Part shown: piece after piece, positions 1-9,742 of the stretch
How the letters are laid out: each line of letters begins with the position of its first letter
Position numbering within the stretch: the first letter of the stretch is position 1
NCBI RefSeq assembly: GCF_014200675.1
Contig: NZ_JACHCI010000005.1
Span: 62,001 to 126,000 of the forward strand
Direction of reading: 5' to 3'
DNA length: 64,000 nucleotides
Source of the DNA: Janthinobacterium saanense
Lineage (GTDB): Bacteria; Pseudomonadota; Gammaproteobacteria; Burkholderiales; Burkholderiaceae_D
Position numbers and translations under genes: made by a program
The notes under the pieces: generated by a model
Databases searched by the model: none
What the model saw: only the letters and a program-made list of their open reading frames with translations
Told to the model about the DNA's origin: nothing

Positions 1-925
1 CGGCCCAGGCCGCGAAAGGCCAGGCGGGCCAGAAGAACCAGATGCCGACACGGAAGAAGAATTGCAGGCTTTTTACGTTGGGCAAGCTCAGTTGCTGGTA
101 ATTCCATTGCATCCAGGCATGCAGCGGCGAATGGCCGTAGGGCTGCAGCAGTTCGCCCGGCAGCAGCCAGAGCAGGGTCAGCGCGGCGCCGATCAGCACG
201 GCCAGGGCCAGGTGGCGCAGGGTGCGCAGCGGCGGCAGGCGCAGGAACAGGGTGCACAGGAACAGGGCGATGGTCAGCGCCACCGGCGTGACCCAGCCGC
301 GCGTGAGGGTCAGTCCACCCAGTGCCAGGCCCAGCAGGGCAGCATTGCGCAACGACGCCAGTTCCACATAGCGTACGGCGCGGTACAGCAGGTAGGCCAG
401 CAGCGACACATACAGCGCTTCGGCCGTGATGTCATGGCTGTGGGCCAGCAAGCCCAGGCAACCGAGGTAGATCAGGACGGCGGCATCGGCCAGGGTACGG
501 CCGAAGTCATTCGGTTCGGGCTGGCCGCCAAAGGCCAGGCGCAGCGGCTGGGCGTCGCCACGGCGGCCCAGGTTGAAGGCCGTGTACCAGACGGACAAGG
601 TGCCGATGGCGAAGATGCCAATGGTGGACGTGCGTGCACCGAACACCTCGCCATCGATCCAGCCGAACAGTTTGATGAAGATGGCGCCCAGCCAGAAGGC
701 CAGCGGGCCTTCCTCGGGCATGGACATGCCGGCGATATTCGGCCATAGCCAGTCATTCAGGCCGCCATGCGCCATGGTCCACATGATGCCGAAACTGGCG
801 GCGTCATCGTTCTTCCACGGTTCGCGGCCGATCAGGCCGGGCAGGATGTACAGCAGGCCGAGCGCAAACAAGGCCCATCGTGGCAGCGCGAGTGTGGCAG
901 CAGCGGGAAGGCGGACTGGCTTCAT
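1..925 (-). CDS. ArnT/PMT-like membrane glycosyltransferase (C-terminus outside window)
   Basis: The reading frame starts at an ATG at 925 on the minus strand and runs without a stop past base 1, so only the first ~308 residues are visible. The N-terminus has a hydrophobic helix, then REPWKNDDA, the acidic periplasmic-loop signature typical of lipid-linked sugar transferases of the ArnT/PMT (GT-C) group, followed by MSMPEEGPLAFWLGA and a series of hydrophobic segments. By family, such proteins move a sugar from an undecaprenyl or dolichyl phosphate donor onto lipid A or another acceptor on the periplasmic side. The acceptor cannot be told from this part, and no arn genes are next to it. The gene is downstream of rpmE2 but separated by its terminator, so it is probably a separate transcript. 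Confidence 0.75.
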   Translation of the reverse strand, partial: MKPVRLPAAATLALPRWALFALGLLYILPGLIGREPWKNDDAASFGIMWTMAHGGLNDWLWPNIAGMSMPEEGPLAFWLGAIFIKLFGWIDGEVFGARTSTIGIFAIGTLSVWYTAFNLGRRGDAQPLRLAFGGQPEPNDFGRTLADAAVLIYLGCLGLLAHSHDITAEALYVSLLAYLLYRAVRYVELASLRNAALLGLALGGLTLTRGWVTPVALTIALFLCTLFLRLPPLRTLRHLALAVLIGAALTLLWLLPGELLQPYGHSPLHAWMQWNYQQLSLPNVKSLQFFFRVGIWFFWPAWPFAAWA

Positions 926-1053
926 CGGGAATCGGTATCAGTAAAAATGGTAAGACGCATTCCAACTCGCGTCGGGGTAAGCGGCAGTATAAGGGAAAGT
1001 GCGTGGTAGCTGCTGCGCAAAGCGCAGGGGCAGCGGATTGTGGCCAAAGGCAA

Positions 1054-1077
1054 AAAAGGCAGCCGAAGCTGCCTTTT
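1054..1077 (-). terminator. Intrinsic terminator after rpmE2
   Basis: On the minus strand a GGCAGC stem closed by a TTCG tetraloop pairs with GCTGCC and is followed by a run of six T. It lies about 45 bases after the rpmE2 stop. A partial second copy of the stem lies at 1083-1096. Confidence 0.75.
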
Positions 1078-1121
1078 CTTTGGTAGCCGAAGCTGCCTCT
1101 TTTGCCGCACAGCGGCAAAAA

Positions 1122-1391
1122 TCAGCCTGCTGCGATTGCCGTTTTCGAACCAACGGAACCGAACTTCTGACGGAACTTCTCGACGCGACCAGCGGTATCG
1201 ACGATTTTGTGCTTGCCCGTGAAGAATGGGTGCGATTCAGCCGAAACCTCGATCTTCACCAGTGGGTATTCTTTACCGTCGTGGGTGATTTTTTCGCGGG
1301 TTTGGATGGTCGAACGGGTAACGAATTTGAAATCGCACGACAGGTCGTGGAAAACAACTTCGCGGTAATCTGGATGGATATCGGCTTTCAT
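1122..1391 (-). CDS. rpmE2: 50S ribosomal protein L31 type B (bL31B)
   Basis: This 89-residue protein begins [16 protein letters not shown], the usual start of type-B L31, and contains the conserved HPFFTGK and KFRQKFG stretches. It lacks the CxxC zinc pairs of the zinc-containing L31 form, with one isolated Cys in LSCDFKF, so it fits the zinc-independent paralogue. In zinc-poor cells this form can replace the zinc-binding L31 on the ribosome. An in-frame ATG 11 codons upstream gives a non-conserved extension, so the internal ATG at 1391 was chosen. It lies downstream of rho in the trxA-rho-rpmE order common in proteobacteria, but a terminator separates the two. Confidence 0.95.
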   Translation of the reverse strand: MKADIHPDYREVVFHDLSCDFKFVTRSTIQTREKITHDGKEYPLVKIEVSAESHPFFTGKHKIVDTAGRVEKFRQKFGSVGSKTAIAAG

Positions 1392-1528
1392 GGGATTCTC
1401 TCTAGTTTGGTAGCCAAACAGCACTTCGTCGGTCGTCTTGCTTCTTGACCCGATTGCCGATCACTTGCCAGGGTTTAAAATAATGCAACCGCAGATTATA
1501 TAGCGCTTTCGCCCCCGCGGCAATAAAA

Positions 1529-1549
1529 AAGCCGCTCAATGAGCGGCTT
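1529..1549 (-). terminator. Intrinsic terminator downstream of rho
   Basis: The minus strand reads AAGCCGCTCA-TTGAGCGGCTT followed by a T tract into 1524, a compact stem with U-run. It lies about 120 bases beyond the rho stop, after the long palindrome at 1561-1681. Confidence 0.75.
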
Positions 1550-1560
1550 GTACCTCAACC

Positions 1561-1681
1561 AGAGGCGAGATAAAACCGTCGCGAGCAGGCCCGATATACG
1601 GCTGAGAAGCGGAGCTGTACGAATGTACAGCGAGCATCGGAAGCCGTAGAGCGGGACGCGCAGTAGGTTTTAGCCGCCTCT
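1561..1681. repeat. Long imperfect palindrome (REP-like element) overlapping the end of rho
   Basis: Nested arms pair across ~120 bases: AGAGGCG (1561-1567) with CGCCTCT (1675-1681), TAAAACC (1571-1577) with GGTTTTA (1666-1672), CCCG with CGGG, ACGGC (1598-1602) with GCCGT (1643-1647), and a central GCTGTAC-GAAT-GTACAGC hairpin (1614-1631). The rho stop codon at 1670-1672 lies in the right arm. The layered symmetry suggests an extragenic palindromic element or an mRNA 3' structure. I saw no second copy in this window. Confidence 0.5.
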
Positions 1682-2932
1682 ACGCATCATGTCGAAGAAT
1701 TCGGCGTTGTTCTTGGTGGCTTTCATCTTGTCCAGAATGAACTCCATCGCCTCGATCTCGTCCATCGAGTACAACAACTTGCGCAGGATCCAGATTTTTT
1801 GCAGTTCGTTCGGCTTGATCAGCAGTTCTTCGCGGCGGGTACCCGATTTGTTCAGGTTGATTGCCGGGTAGACGCGTTTTTCAGCCAGGCGGCGTTCCAG
1901 ATGCACTTCCATGTTGCCGGTACCTTTGAATTCTTCAAAGATCACGTCATCCATGCGCGAACCGGTTTCGATCAGCGCGGTGGCGATGATGGTCAGCGAG
2001 CCGCCTTCTTCGATATTGCGCGCGGCGCCGAAGAAGCGTTTTGGACGTTGCAGCGCGTTGGCGTCGACACCACCGGTCAATACCTTGCCCGAGGCAGGGA
2101 TCACGGTGTTGTAGGCGCGTGCCAGACGGGTGATCGAATCCAGCAGGATGACCACATCTTTTTTCATTTCGACCAGGCGCTTGGCTTTTTCCAGCACCAT
2201 TTCAGCCACTTGCACGTGGCGCGTGGCTGGTTCGTCGAAGGTCGAGGCGACCACTTCGCCGCGTACCGAACGTTGCATCTCGGTAACTTCTTCCGGGCGT
2301 TCGTCGATCAGCAGCACGATCAGGGTGATGTCGGGGTGATTCGCGGTGATCGCATGCGCGATGTGCTGCAGGATCACGGATTTACCCGATTTCGGCGACG
2401 CCACCAGCAGGCCGCGCTGGCCTTTGCCGATCGGGGCGATCAGGTCGATGATACGGCCGGTGATGTTTTCCTGGCCATTCATTTCACGTTCCAGGCGCAG
2501 CGGCTCGTTCGGGTGCAGCGGCGTCAGGTTTTCAAACAGGATGCGGTGTTTCGACATTTCCGGCGATTCGCCGTTGACCTTGTCTACTTTGACCAGTGCG
2601 AAATAGCGTTCGCCATCTTTCGGGGTCCGTACCTCGCCTTCGATCGAATCGCCGGTGTGCAGATTGAAGCGGCGGATCTGCGAAGGGGAGATGTAAATAT
2701 CGTCGGTGGACGCCATGTAGCTGGCGTCGGGCGAGCGCAGGAAGCCGAAGCCGTCAGGCAGCACTTCCAGGGCGCCATCGCCAAAAATCTGTTCGCCGGA
2801 CTTGGCGCGTTTTTTCAGGATAGCGAACATCAGCTCCTGTTTGCGCAAGCGGGCTGCGTTGTCAATGTCAAGACCGATCGCCATTTCAAGCAGGGCGGAT
2901 ACGTGTAAGGCCTTTAGTTCAGATAAATGCAT
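1670..2932 (-). CDS. rho: Transcription termination factor Rho
   Basis: This is a full-length 420-residue Rho, an RNA-dependent hexameric ATPase that ends untranslated transcripts. It begins [18 protein letters not shown], the N-terminal helical domain, followed by the cold-shock-like RNA-binding domain with [12 protein letters not shown] around residue 65. The P-loop ASPKSGKS lies near residue 183, Walker [13 protein letters not shown] near 265, and the Q-loop/R-loop region carries [21 protein letters not shown] sequence. It is downstream of trxA on the same strand, a common gene order, with ~150 bases between them. Nothing is truncated or unusual in the protein. Confidence 0.98.
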   Translation of the reverse strand: MHLSELKALHVSALLEMAIGLDIDNAARLRKQELMFAILKKRAKSGEQIFGDGALEVLPDGFGFLRSPDASYMASTDDIYISPSQIRRFNLHTGDSIEGEVRTPKDGERYFALVKVDKVNGESPEMSKHRILFENLTPLHPNEPLRLEREMNGQENITGRIIDLIAPIGKGQRGLLVASPKSGKSVILQHIAHAITANHPDITLIVLLIDERPEEVTEMQRSVRGEVVASTFDEPATRHVQVAEMVLEKAKRLVEMKKDVVILLDSITRLARAYNTVIPASGKVLTGGVDANALQRPKRFFGAARNIEEGGSLTIIATALIETGSRMDDVIFEEFKGTGNMEVHLERRLAEKRVYPAINLNKSGTRREELLIKPNELQKIWILRKLLYSMDEIEAMEFILDKMKATKNNAEFFDMMRRGG

Positions 2933-3086
2933 ATGTCTTGAGTGTCCCGAGACGGGATGTAAAGGTAGGGGAGGGAACTACGTGGCTAGCTTAATTATCA
3001 GGCAAGGGGTGACAGGTATGGTGTCTTGCCGCTTCCCGGTGTGTCCAATCAGGCGGCGCTGCGGGCGCAGCGCTGCCTATCATACA

Positions 3087-3413
3087 TTAAATATTGCTGT
3101 CGACGAAAGCGGTCAACTGGCCTTTGGCCAAGGCGCCTACTTTTTGAGCAGCTGCAGCACCGTTCTTGAACAGGATCAAGGTCGGGATGCCACGGATGCC
3201 GAACTTGGCAGGCACTGCCTGGTTCGCGTCCACGTCCATCTTGGCGATCTGGATGCGGCCAGCGTATTCCTTGGCAACTTCTTCCAGGATAGGCGCGATG
3301 GCCTTGCATGGACCGCACCACTCTGCCCAGAAATCAACCAGGACAGGCAATTCGGAATTCAGGACGTCTGCTTCGAAAGAAGCATCGCTAATGTGTTTGA
3401 TATTTTCGCTCAT
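3087..3413 (-). CDS. trxA: Thioredoxin 1
   Basis: The 108-residue protein has the thioredoxin fold with the redox motif WAEWCGPCK around residue 32 and the cis-proline motif [11 protein letters not shown] around residue 72. It reduces protein disulfides in the cytoplasm using electrons from thioredoxin reductase. The start [10 protein letters not shown] at 3413 is preceded by GAGGAAAAT, a good ribosome-binding site, so a longer in-frame ATG upstream was rejected. It precedes rho on the same strand, as in many proteobacteria. Confidence 0.97.
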   Translation of the reverse strand: MSENIKHISDASFEADVLNSELPVLVDFWAEWCGPCKAIAPILEEVAKEYAGRIQIAKMDVDANQAVPAKFGIRGIPTLILFKNGAAAAQKVGALAKGQLTAFVDSNI

Positions 3414-3690
3414 ATTTTCCTCAAATGAGGGTGGGGTCAATAATGCCTGGAACAACCATACGCTGGTTCGCCATCCATGCTTCCTGAAGTACAGCTAGCA
3501 GATGGGGGCAATGGGCACGAATTCAATATGATTGGAAGGTGCGACCAGAGGTATGCAGGCGGGGATGGCTGAAATAATAACCCATTTTTTCAAAGCGTGG
3601 AGATTATTGCAGAAAAACTTGAGCCAGATTGTGTTGCCGCATTGCCAGCCGGCGGCAAAGCCGCATGGTTGCTGGCTCTGGCGACCGCGA

Positions 3691-4140
3691 TCATGTGTCT
3701 GGTCCACCCGTCAGGCGGGCCGAATGCTGGCGTTGCAAACTGACCATCTGCAGCAATTCCGCGCTTTCCAGCGGCTTGCGGAAAGTGCCTAATATATGCA
3801 GGCCGTTGGCCACGGCCAGGCGCTCGGCGGCCAGGCGCACGGCCGAGTGCAAGCCCGACAATAAAACCACGCCACCCTGGAAACCGCTTTCGGCCGCCAT
3901 GCGCAAAAATTCGATGCCGTCGACGTCGGGCATGGACAGGTCGCAAATGAGCAAATCCGGTTGGTGCTGGCGTAAGCTGGCCAGCGCCAGTTCGCTGTGC
4001 GATTCGCAACGGATGTCGAATTCGCCCAGGTGTTCCAGCATGTCGCTGAGCACGTCGAGCATGAAGACGTCATCGTCGAGCAGCAGCACGCGCAGCGGCG
4101 CCAGCCCGGTATTGCTGGCTTGGGTGGAGAGTGTGTTCAT
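3691..4140 (-). CDS. Single-domain response regulator (REC)
   Basis: The 149-residue protein is one receiver domain with short tails. It has the acidic pocket LLLDDDVFM near residue 22, the phospho-acceptor aspartate in LLICDLSMPDVDG near residue 67, a Ser in VVLLSG and the conserved lysine in TFRKPLES. No DNA-binding or enzymatic output domain follows, so it probably works by protein-protein contact or as a phosphate sink. It lies 32 bases downstream of the hybrid kinase on the same strand, so the two are likely co-transcribed and the HPt domain of the kinase may phosphorylate it. Confidence 0.85.
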   Translation of the reverse strand: MNTLSTQASNTGLAPLRVLLLDDDVFMLDVLSDMLEHLGEFDIRCESHSELALASLRQHQPDLLICDLSMPDVDGIEFLRMAAESGFQGGVVLLSGLHSAVRLAAERLAVANGLHILGTFRKPLESAELLQMVSLQRQHSARLTGGPDT

Positions 4141-4172
4141 GGTCGTCTTTCTATGCGCTGTATGGCTTCGCG

Positions 4173-7100
4173 TTAATCATCATTGGCAAAGCTGGTGTTA
4201 TTCATGATCTGTTCGGTAATCTGGTCCAGCAATGGCCACAGGCGCACCACGATGCGCCCGGCCCGTTCGGCTTCATCGTCCGGTTCGCCTGGCGCCAGTA
4301 CTTCCAGGCTGTGGCACAGCTCGGCCAGGCCCAGGGCGCCCACGGTACGGGCCGATGACTTGATGCGGTGGCCCAGTTCGCGCACCTGGTTGACGTCGCC
4401 ACGCGCCAGGGCTGCATCGATCTCGGCAAAACCGTCTTGCGTGGTTTGCAAAAACTTGAAGGCAAACTTGCGCACCTTTTGCGGGTTGTAGCCCAGCAGC
4501 TTGGCCAGGATGGACAAATCGATCACCAGCGGATCGCCAGCCAGGGTGGTCTTGAAGGCGGGTCCGCTGCGGCTGCGCGCGGGCGGCGGCGCATCGCGCT
4601 CGGGCAGCCAGCTGGCGATGGTCCGGTACATCATGGCTGGCTGGATCGGCTTGGAAATGAAATCGTCCATGCCCGCTTCGAGGCAGCGCACCCGGTCTTC
4701 GCTGGTGGCGGTGGCCGTCATGGCCAGCACGCGCAACTGGGCCAGCTGCGGATCGGCGCGGATATGGCGCGTTGCTTCCAGGCCATCCATCAACGGCATC
4801 TGCACATCCATCAGCACGCAGTCGAACTGCGCCTGGCGCAGCAAGTCCAGCGCTTCCACGCCATTATTGGCCAGGCAGACGGAGGCGCCCGCTTCTTCCA
4901 GCAATTCCAGCGCCACCTGCTGATTGAAGGGATTGTCTTCCACCAGCAGGATGCGGGCATGTTTGAGCGTGCTCATGACCAGGGCGGCATCGGCGCTGGC
5001 GCGCATGGCCGCTGCCGTCTGCACCATGGTGTCGAGCATGGCCGGGGCCGCCTGGTCCGAAATGCCCAGGTGGGCGGTGAACCAGAAAGTGCTGCCGGCG
5101 CCGGGCTGGCTGTCGACGCCCACGTCGCCGCCCATCAGCTGGGCCAGCTGCTTGCAGATGGCCAGGCCGAGGCCGGTGCCGCCATATTCGCGCGTGGTGG
5201 AGGTGTCCGCCTGCTGGAAGGACTGGAACAGCTTGCTCATTTCATTTTGCGACAGGCCGATGCCGTGGTCGCACACTTCGAAGCGCACCACGCACTGCCG
5301 CGCATCGCCCACTATTTTGCGCACCTTGACGGTGATGCTGCCCTGTTCGCTGAACTTGATGGCGTTATTGGTGTAATTGATCAGCACTTGCCCCAGGCGC
5401 AGCGGGTCGCCCACCAGCACGGCCGGCAATTGCGGGTCGATCTCGAACACCAGTTCCAGATTCTTGCCGGCGGCGCGCGGCGCCACCACCGTGCTCAGGG
5501 TTTGCAGCACGTGATCAAAGCTGAAATTGACGCGTTCGATTTCCAGCTTGCCCGCTTCGATCTTGGAAATGTCGAGGATATCGTCGATGATGCCTAGCAA
5601 GTGCTCGCCGGCAAAACGGATTTTTTCCAGGTAGTCGCGCTGGCGTGGTTCCAGTTCCGTCTTCAGGGCCAGGTAGGCCATGCCGATCACGCCATTCATC
5701 GGCGTGCGGATTTCATGGCTCATATTGGCCAGGAATTGTCCCTTGGCCTGGCTAGCTTCCTCGGCCACCTGCTTGGCCTGGTCCAGCTGCTCGGTGCGCT
5801 GCGCCACCCGCTCTTCCAGGTGTTCATTGAGCTCGCGCAGGGCGTTTTCGCTGCGCTTGTGATAAGTGATATCGGTCAGGCTGGCCACCACCATGCTGAC
5901 CTTGCCGTATTCGTCGCGGATGGCTTCCGTATTCACGGATAGCCACGACAGGCTGCCATCGCCTTGCTGCACGCCCATCAGCACGTCGCGCATGGCTTGC
6001 CCGGTCGACAGGGTAATGTGCACGGGATGGCTGCGCTGGTCGAAGCTCGAGCCGTCTTCGCGAATGGCGCGCCACAGGCTGTGGTTGTTGTGGCTGCCCA
6101 GGCTGGCGGCCAGCATGCGTTCGGCGGCCGCATTGCTTTCCAGGATGAGGCCATTGCTGTCCTGCACCACCAGTCCATTCGTGACGGCGCCGAAGACCGA
6201 GGCCATGCGCTGGCTGGAGTTCGATAGCGCAATCGAGGCCTGGCGCCGTTCCGTGATGTCGGTGATCATCGCCAGGGTGCCGCCGGCTTCGCCGTTTTCC
6301 GACTGGATGCCGGTGCTCGACACCAGGCCCCACAGGCTGGAATGGTCTTTGCGGAAGAAGCGGAAATCGACCTGGTCCGGCTGGCTGGCCTTGTTGCCGT
6401 GGCTGGCCAGGCGCCGCTGCATCAGCAACTGGCTGTCGCGGTCCATGAAGTCGAGCAGGGGCCGGCCCAGCATGTCCTGCACCGCATAACCGAGCATATG
6501 CGCCATCTTCGGATTGACGAAGGTGGTCTTGCCATCCGCATCCGTCATCCAGATGCCTTCGGCAGCCGTCTGCACGATCAGGCGGTAGCGTTCCGAGCTG
6601 GCGTGCAGCGCCTCTTCGGCGCGCTGGCGCTGGGTCATGTCACGCAGCGAAACGATGGAATACAGATGGCCCGCCATGCGCAGCGGCGACAGGCTGACCT
6701 TGGCCGGGAATTGCGAACCATCGCGGCGTAGCGCCATCATCACTCTGCCAGGCAGGGTGTGCCGCCCTTGCGGGTCGCCCACGGTGCGGCTTCCCGTGCT
6801 TTCCGGCACCAGTTGCTCCAAAGACAAGCCGATCAGTTCGGCCAGCGGATAACCGAAGCAGCGTGCGCCGATCTGGTTGGCGTAGTGCACCCTGCCATCG
6901 ATATCGGCCACCAGCATGGCTTCAGGCGCTGCTTCCAACAGGCAACGCATGCGCCATTGCTCGTCAGCCTTGCGTTCGCTGATATCGCAAACGATGCCGC
7001 CCGCCTGCGTGGCCGTGCCGTCGGCAGCGCGGGTCAGCACGGAGCCGCGCGCCAGCAGCCAGCGCCATTGTCCATCGCTGTGGCGCAAGCGAAACTCATA

Positions 7101-7580
7101 ACTGACGGGGCCAGGCGCCTTGCCGTCGACATGCTGGCGAAATACCTGGCTCATGCGTGCGCGGTCGTCGCGGTGTACTTGCGACAGCCAGTCGCCCAGC
7201 TTTTGCTCCAGCCTGGCGTTCTTGTCACCGAGAATATCCTGATACAGGCTGGACATCACCAGACTGTCGTTCTGGCGTTGCCAGGTCCAGCTGGCCATGG
7301 CGGCGCCATGCAGTGCCTGCACAAATTGCTGTTGCGCCGGGGTCCTGGCTGCGGCGGCACGCCAGCGCCACGCTTGCCAGCATGCGATGGCGGCCAGGGC
7401 GCTGGCCGCCATCGCCACATACGGCCAAGGCTGGCCGGTGCCGGCTTCAGGCGCGGCTGCCTGCGCCATGACAGGCAAGGGCAGCGCTACGCCGGCCGCC
7501 AGTATCGTATGCGCGAGCCTGTGCACCGCAAGGCGCGCCGGGCGCAATGCACTGAAACGGGTGTGGCTGCGATACGACAA
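4173..7580 (-). CDS. Hybrid sensor histidine kinase: PAS repeats, HisKA, HATPase, REC, HPt
   Basis: A complete four-step phosphorelay in one ~1135-residue protein. Two hydrophobic segments at the N-terminus ([18 protein letters not shown] and a helix ending CWQAWRW) suggest membrane attachment. Four PAS-like sensor segments follow, the first two with typical ends such as [10 protein letters not shown]. The HisKA phospho-acceptor is in [11 protein letters not shown] near residue 622, HATPase motifs include [11 protein letters not shown] and GTGLGLAI, the REC aspartate is in [12 protein letters not shown] near 925, and the HPt histidine is in [13 protein letters not shown] near 1071. No ATG start fits: TTG at 7580 has AGGGA five bases upstream and was chosen, and an in-frame TTG at 7655 is the alternative. 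The sensed signal is unknown. The response regulator gene follows directly. Confidence 0.88.
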   Translation of the reverse strand: MSYRSHTRFSALRPARLAVHRLAHTILAAGVALPLPVMAQAAAPEAGTGQPWPYVAMAASALAAIACWQAWRWRAAAARTPAQQQFVQALHGAAMASWTWQRQNDSLVMSSLYQDILGDKNARLEQKLGDWLSQVHRDDRARMSQVFRQHVDGKAPGPVSYEFRLRHSDGQWRWLLARGSVLTRAADGTATQAGGIVCDISERKADEQWRMRCLLEAAPEAMLVADIDGRVHYANQIGARCFGYPLAELIGLSLEQLVPESTGSRTVGDPQGRHTLPGRVMMALRRDGSQFPAKVSLSPLRMAGHLYSIVSLRDMTQRQRAEEALHASSERYRLIVQTAAEGIWMTDADGKTTFVNPKMAHMLGYAVQDMLGRPLLDFMDRDSQLLMQRRLASHGNKASQPDQVDFRFFRKDHSSLWGLVSSTGIQSENGEAGGTLAMITDITERRQASIALSNSSQRMASVFGAVTNGLVVQDSNGLILESNAAAERMLAASLGSHNNHSLWRAIREDGSSFDQRSHPVHITLSTGQAMRDVLMGVQQGDGSLSWLSVNTEAIRDEYGKVSMVVASLTDITYHKRSENALRELNEHLEERVAQRTEQLDQAKQVAEEASQAKGQFLANMSHEIRTPMNGVIGMAYLALKTELEPRQRDYLEKIRFAGEHLLGIIDDILDISKIEAGKLEIERVNFSFDHVLQTLSTVVAPRAAGKNLELVFEIDPQLPAVLVGDPLRLGQVLINYTNNAIKFSEQGSITVKVRKIVGDARQCVVRFEVCDHGIGLSQNEMSKLFQSFQQADTSTTREYGGTGLGLAICKQLAQLMGGDVGVDSQPGAGSTFWFTAHLGISDQAAPAMLDTMVQTAAAMRASADAALVMSTLKHARILLVEDNPFNQQVALELLEEAGASVCLANNGVEALDLLRQAQFDCVLMDVQMPLMDGLEATRHIRADPQLAQLRVLAMTATATSEDRVRCLEAGMDDFISKPIQPAMMYRTIASWLPERDAPPPARSRSGPAFKTTLAGDPLVIDLSILAKLLGYNPQKVRKFAFKFLQTTQDGFAEIDAALARGDVNQVRELGHRIKSSARTVGALGLAELCHSLEVLAPGEPDDEAERAGRIVVRLWPLLDQITEQIMNNTSFANDD

Positions 7581-7793
7581 ATGCTTCCCTTTCTGGGCCC
7601 TGATTGAACCTGACTGACATGGTGACACGGACGCTGTTACCCGGTATGGCGGCAACTATAGCATTGAATATTTAGCCAGAGTAGCGAACTTGGATGCTGC
7701 TCTGCAGGACGGCTTTTTTAGCACCGAAAATGGCGGTTTTTCAGCCTGCCCTGTGAGTATGTGTGAGAAAGCGGGCGCGGAACTATATCGGCC

Positions 7794-8543
7794 TCAGCTG
7801 AAGCTGCCGGCGAATTGATAGCGGTGTCCCGGATGCCACATGGTGGCGATCGACGCCACCTTGCCGCCTGAACGCGTCTGGCGGCGCAGCACCAGGCATG
7901 CCTGCCGCGTGTCGATGGCCAGCATTTCAGCGATATCGCGCGGGGCCGACAGCGCTTCGATGCTGTAGGTGGCTCCCTGCAAAGGGGCGGCGGCCATCAG
8001 GTATTCATTCGGCGTGATGCTGGAAAAATCCTGCGTCATGTAATCGGGCGCGCAATCAGGGTTGACCCAGCGGTCTTCCACCTGGATCGGCACGCCGTTT
8101 TCAAAGTGCACGATCAGCGAGTGAAACAGCTGCTGTTCGGGCGCCAGGCCAAACTGCTTGGCCAGCAAATCCGAAGCTTTGCTGCGTTCGAGCAGCTGCA
8201 AGCTGCTGCGGTGGATATGGCCGCGGGCGCGCACTTCGTCGGCGATACTCTTAATTTCCAGCAAGGTTGCCTGGTACTTTTGCTGCGCCACATAGGTGCC
8301 GGAACCCTGGCGCCGGGTCAGTATCTGCTCGCTGGTCAGTTCGCGCACGGCGCGGTTGACCGTCATGCGCGAGACGCCAAATTGCTTGACCAGCGCCTGC
8401 TCGGAGGGGATCACATCGCCTTCCTTCCAGCGGCCAGAGGCGATGCCCGCCAGCAAAAAATCCTTGATGCGCTGGAAAATGGGCGTATTTTCCTGGGTAA
8501 TCTGGTCATCCAATGCAGTTTCTCCGAAGCGCGGCAGGGGCAC
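7794..8543 (-). CDS. hutC: Histidine utilization repressor HutC (GntR family)
   Basis: The protein has an N-terminal GntR winged helix (IPSEQALVKQFGVSRMTVNRAVREL, roughly residues 45-70, followed by RRQGSGTYVA) and a UTRA ligand-binding domain ending in HPGHRYQFAGSF, the usual C-terminus of HutC. HutC represses hut genes and is released by urocanate. The start shown is a GTG with a poorly spaced GGAG; an in-frame TTG at 8513, preceded by GGAG at eight bases, may be the true start. Unusually, it is about 9 kb from the hut operon it should control (17.4-24.8 kb), with unrelated genes between. A HutC-type site lies before hutU at 17396-17411. Confidence 0.9.
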   Translation of the reverse strand: MPLPRFGETALDDQITQENTPIFQRIKDFLLAGIASGRWKEGDVIPSEQALVKQFGVSRMTVNRAVRELTSEQILTRRQGSGTYVAQQKYQATLLEIKSIADEVRARGHIHRSSLQLLERSKASDLLAKQFGLAPEQQLFHSLIVHFENGVPIQVEDRWVNPDCAPDYMTQDFSSITPNEYLMAAAPLQGATYSIEALSAPRDIAEMLAIDTRQACLVLRRQTRSGGKVASIATMWHPGHRYQFAGSFS

Positions 8544-8599
8544 GTCTCCGGCCGGAGGCGTGATGGCAATTTTAGCACTGCCCGCCGATGCAATTCAAA

Positions 8600-8623
8600 A
8601 GCAAGCGCCGGAGTGCGCTTGCT
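8600..8623. repeat. Inverted repeat between hutC and ada
   Basis: Perfect nine-base arms AGCAAGCGC and GCGCTTGCT are separated by six bases (CGGAGT). The element sits in the ~130-base divergent region between hutC and ada, about 50 bases before the ada ATG. It could be an operator or a leader hairpin. It does not resemble the HutC site seen before hutU. Confidence 0.45.
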
Positions 8624-8674
8624 GCCAGCGCCGCTTATGCTCGATACTTATCAATCACAGGCACGGAGTGCGTC

Positions 8675-9742
8675 ATGGAGCATATTAATTTGCCCGCTTA
8701 TCTGAACGATGAAGAGCGCTGGGCGGCAGTGCAGCGGCGCGCGCCCGAGGCCGACGGCGTCTTTTATTATTCGGTGCGCAGCACCGGCGTATATTGCCGG
8801 CCATCTTGCGGGGCGCGCCCCGCCTTGCGCCAGAACGTGGCCTTTCACGCCAGTTGCGCCGAGGCCGAGGCGGCCGGTTTCCGCCCTTGCCTGCGCTGCA
8901 AGCCCGGCCTGCCGCCGCTGGCCGAACGCCACGCCGCCATGGTGGCTGAAAGCTGCCGCCTGATCGGCGCCAGCGCAGAACTGCCTGATCTCGACAGCCT
9001 GGCGCTGGCGGCCGGCATGAGCCGTTTTCATTTTCACCGCATCTTCAAGGCGCACACGGGCATCACGCCCAAGGCCTATGCTGCGGCGCGGCGCGGCGAA
9101 CGCCTCAAGGCCGGTTTGAGCGGAGCTGGCAATGTGACTGAAACGTTGTATGCGGCCGGCTTCAATTCCAGCGGACGTTTCTATGCCGCCACGCCAGGTT
9201 TGCTGGGCATGACGCCGGGCGCTTACCGCGCTGGCGGCAACGGCGCCGTGATCCGTTTTGCGCTTGCCGCCTGCTCGCTGGGCGCCATCCTGGTGGCCAG
9301 CACCGACAAGGGCATCTGCGCGATTCTTATCGATGACGACCCGGAAGTATTGCTGCGCGACTTGCAGGACCGCTTTCCGCGCGCCGAATTGCGCGGAGCA
9401 GAGCCCGACTACGAGCAAACGGTGGCGCAGGTGATCGGCCTGGTGGAAGCGCCGCAAATCGGCCTGGACCTGCCGCTCGACGTGCGCGGCACGGCTTTCC
9501 AGCAGCGGGTATGGCTAGCCCTGCGTGAAATTCCCGCCGGCAGCACCGTCAGCTACGCCGAACTGGCCCGGCGCATAGGCGCACCCAAGGGCGCACGCGC
9601 CGTGGCGGGCGCCTGCGCAGCCAATGCGCTGGCGGTGGCGATCCCCTGCCACCGGGTGGTGCGCAACGACGGGGCTTTGTCCGGCTACCGCTGGGGCGTC
9701 GAGCGCAAGCAGGTGCTGCTTGACCGCGAGGCGGGCAAATGA
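8675..9742 (+). CDS. ada: Ada: methylphosphotriester/O6-methylguanine-DNA methyltransferase and adaptive-response activator
   Basis: The 355-residue protein has all three Ada parts. The N-terminal zinc-cysteine domain carries YCRPSCGARPALRQNVAF and CLRCKPG, with the cysteine that accepts methyl groups from DNA phosphotriesters. An AraC-type helix-turn-helix follows (SRFHFHRIFKAHTGITPKAY, then GFNSSGRFYA). The C-terminal methyltransferase has the catalytic motif IPCHRVV. Methylation turns Ada into an activator of its own regulon. ATG 8675 was chosen because CACGGAG lies eight bases upstream and homology begins there. An oxygenase gene overlaps its stop by four bases, so both are probably made from one mRNA. 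Confidence 0.93.
   Translation: MEHINLPAYLNDEERWAAVQRRAPEADGVFYYSVRSTGVYCRPSCGARPALRQNVAFHASCAEAEAAGFRPCLRCKPGLPPLAERHAAMVAESCRLIGASAELPDLDSLALAAGMSRFHFHRIFKAHTGITPKAYAAARRGERLKAGLSGAGNVTETLYAAGFNSSGRFYAATPGLLGMTPGAYRAGGNGAVIRFALAACSLGAILVASTDKGICAILIDDDPEVLLRDLQDRFPRAELRGAEPDYEQTVAQVIGLVEAPQIGLDLPLDVRGTAFQQRVWLALREIPAGSTVSYAELARRIGAPKGARAVAGACAANALAVAIPCHRVVRNDGALSGYRWGVERKQVLLDREAGK

Noticed and set aside
1799..2908. 369-codon frame antisense to rho
   Set aside because: Opposite rho, His/Phe/Arg-biased.
4368..5597. 409-codon frame antisense to the hybrid kinase
   Set aside because: Opposite a gene with clear catalytic motifs.
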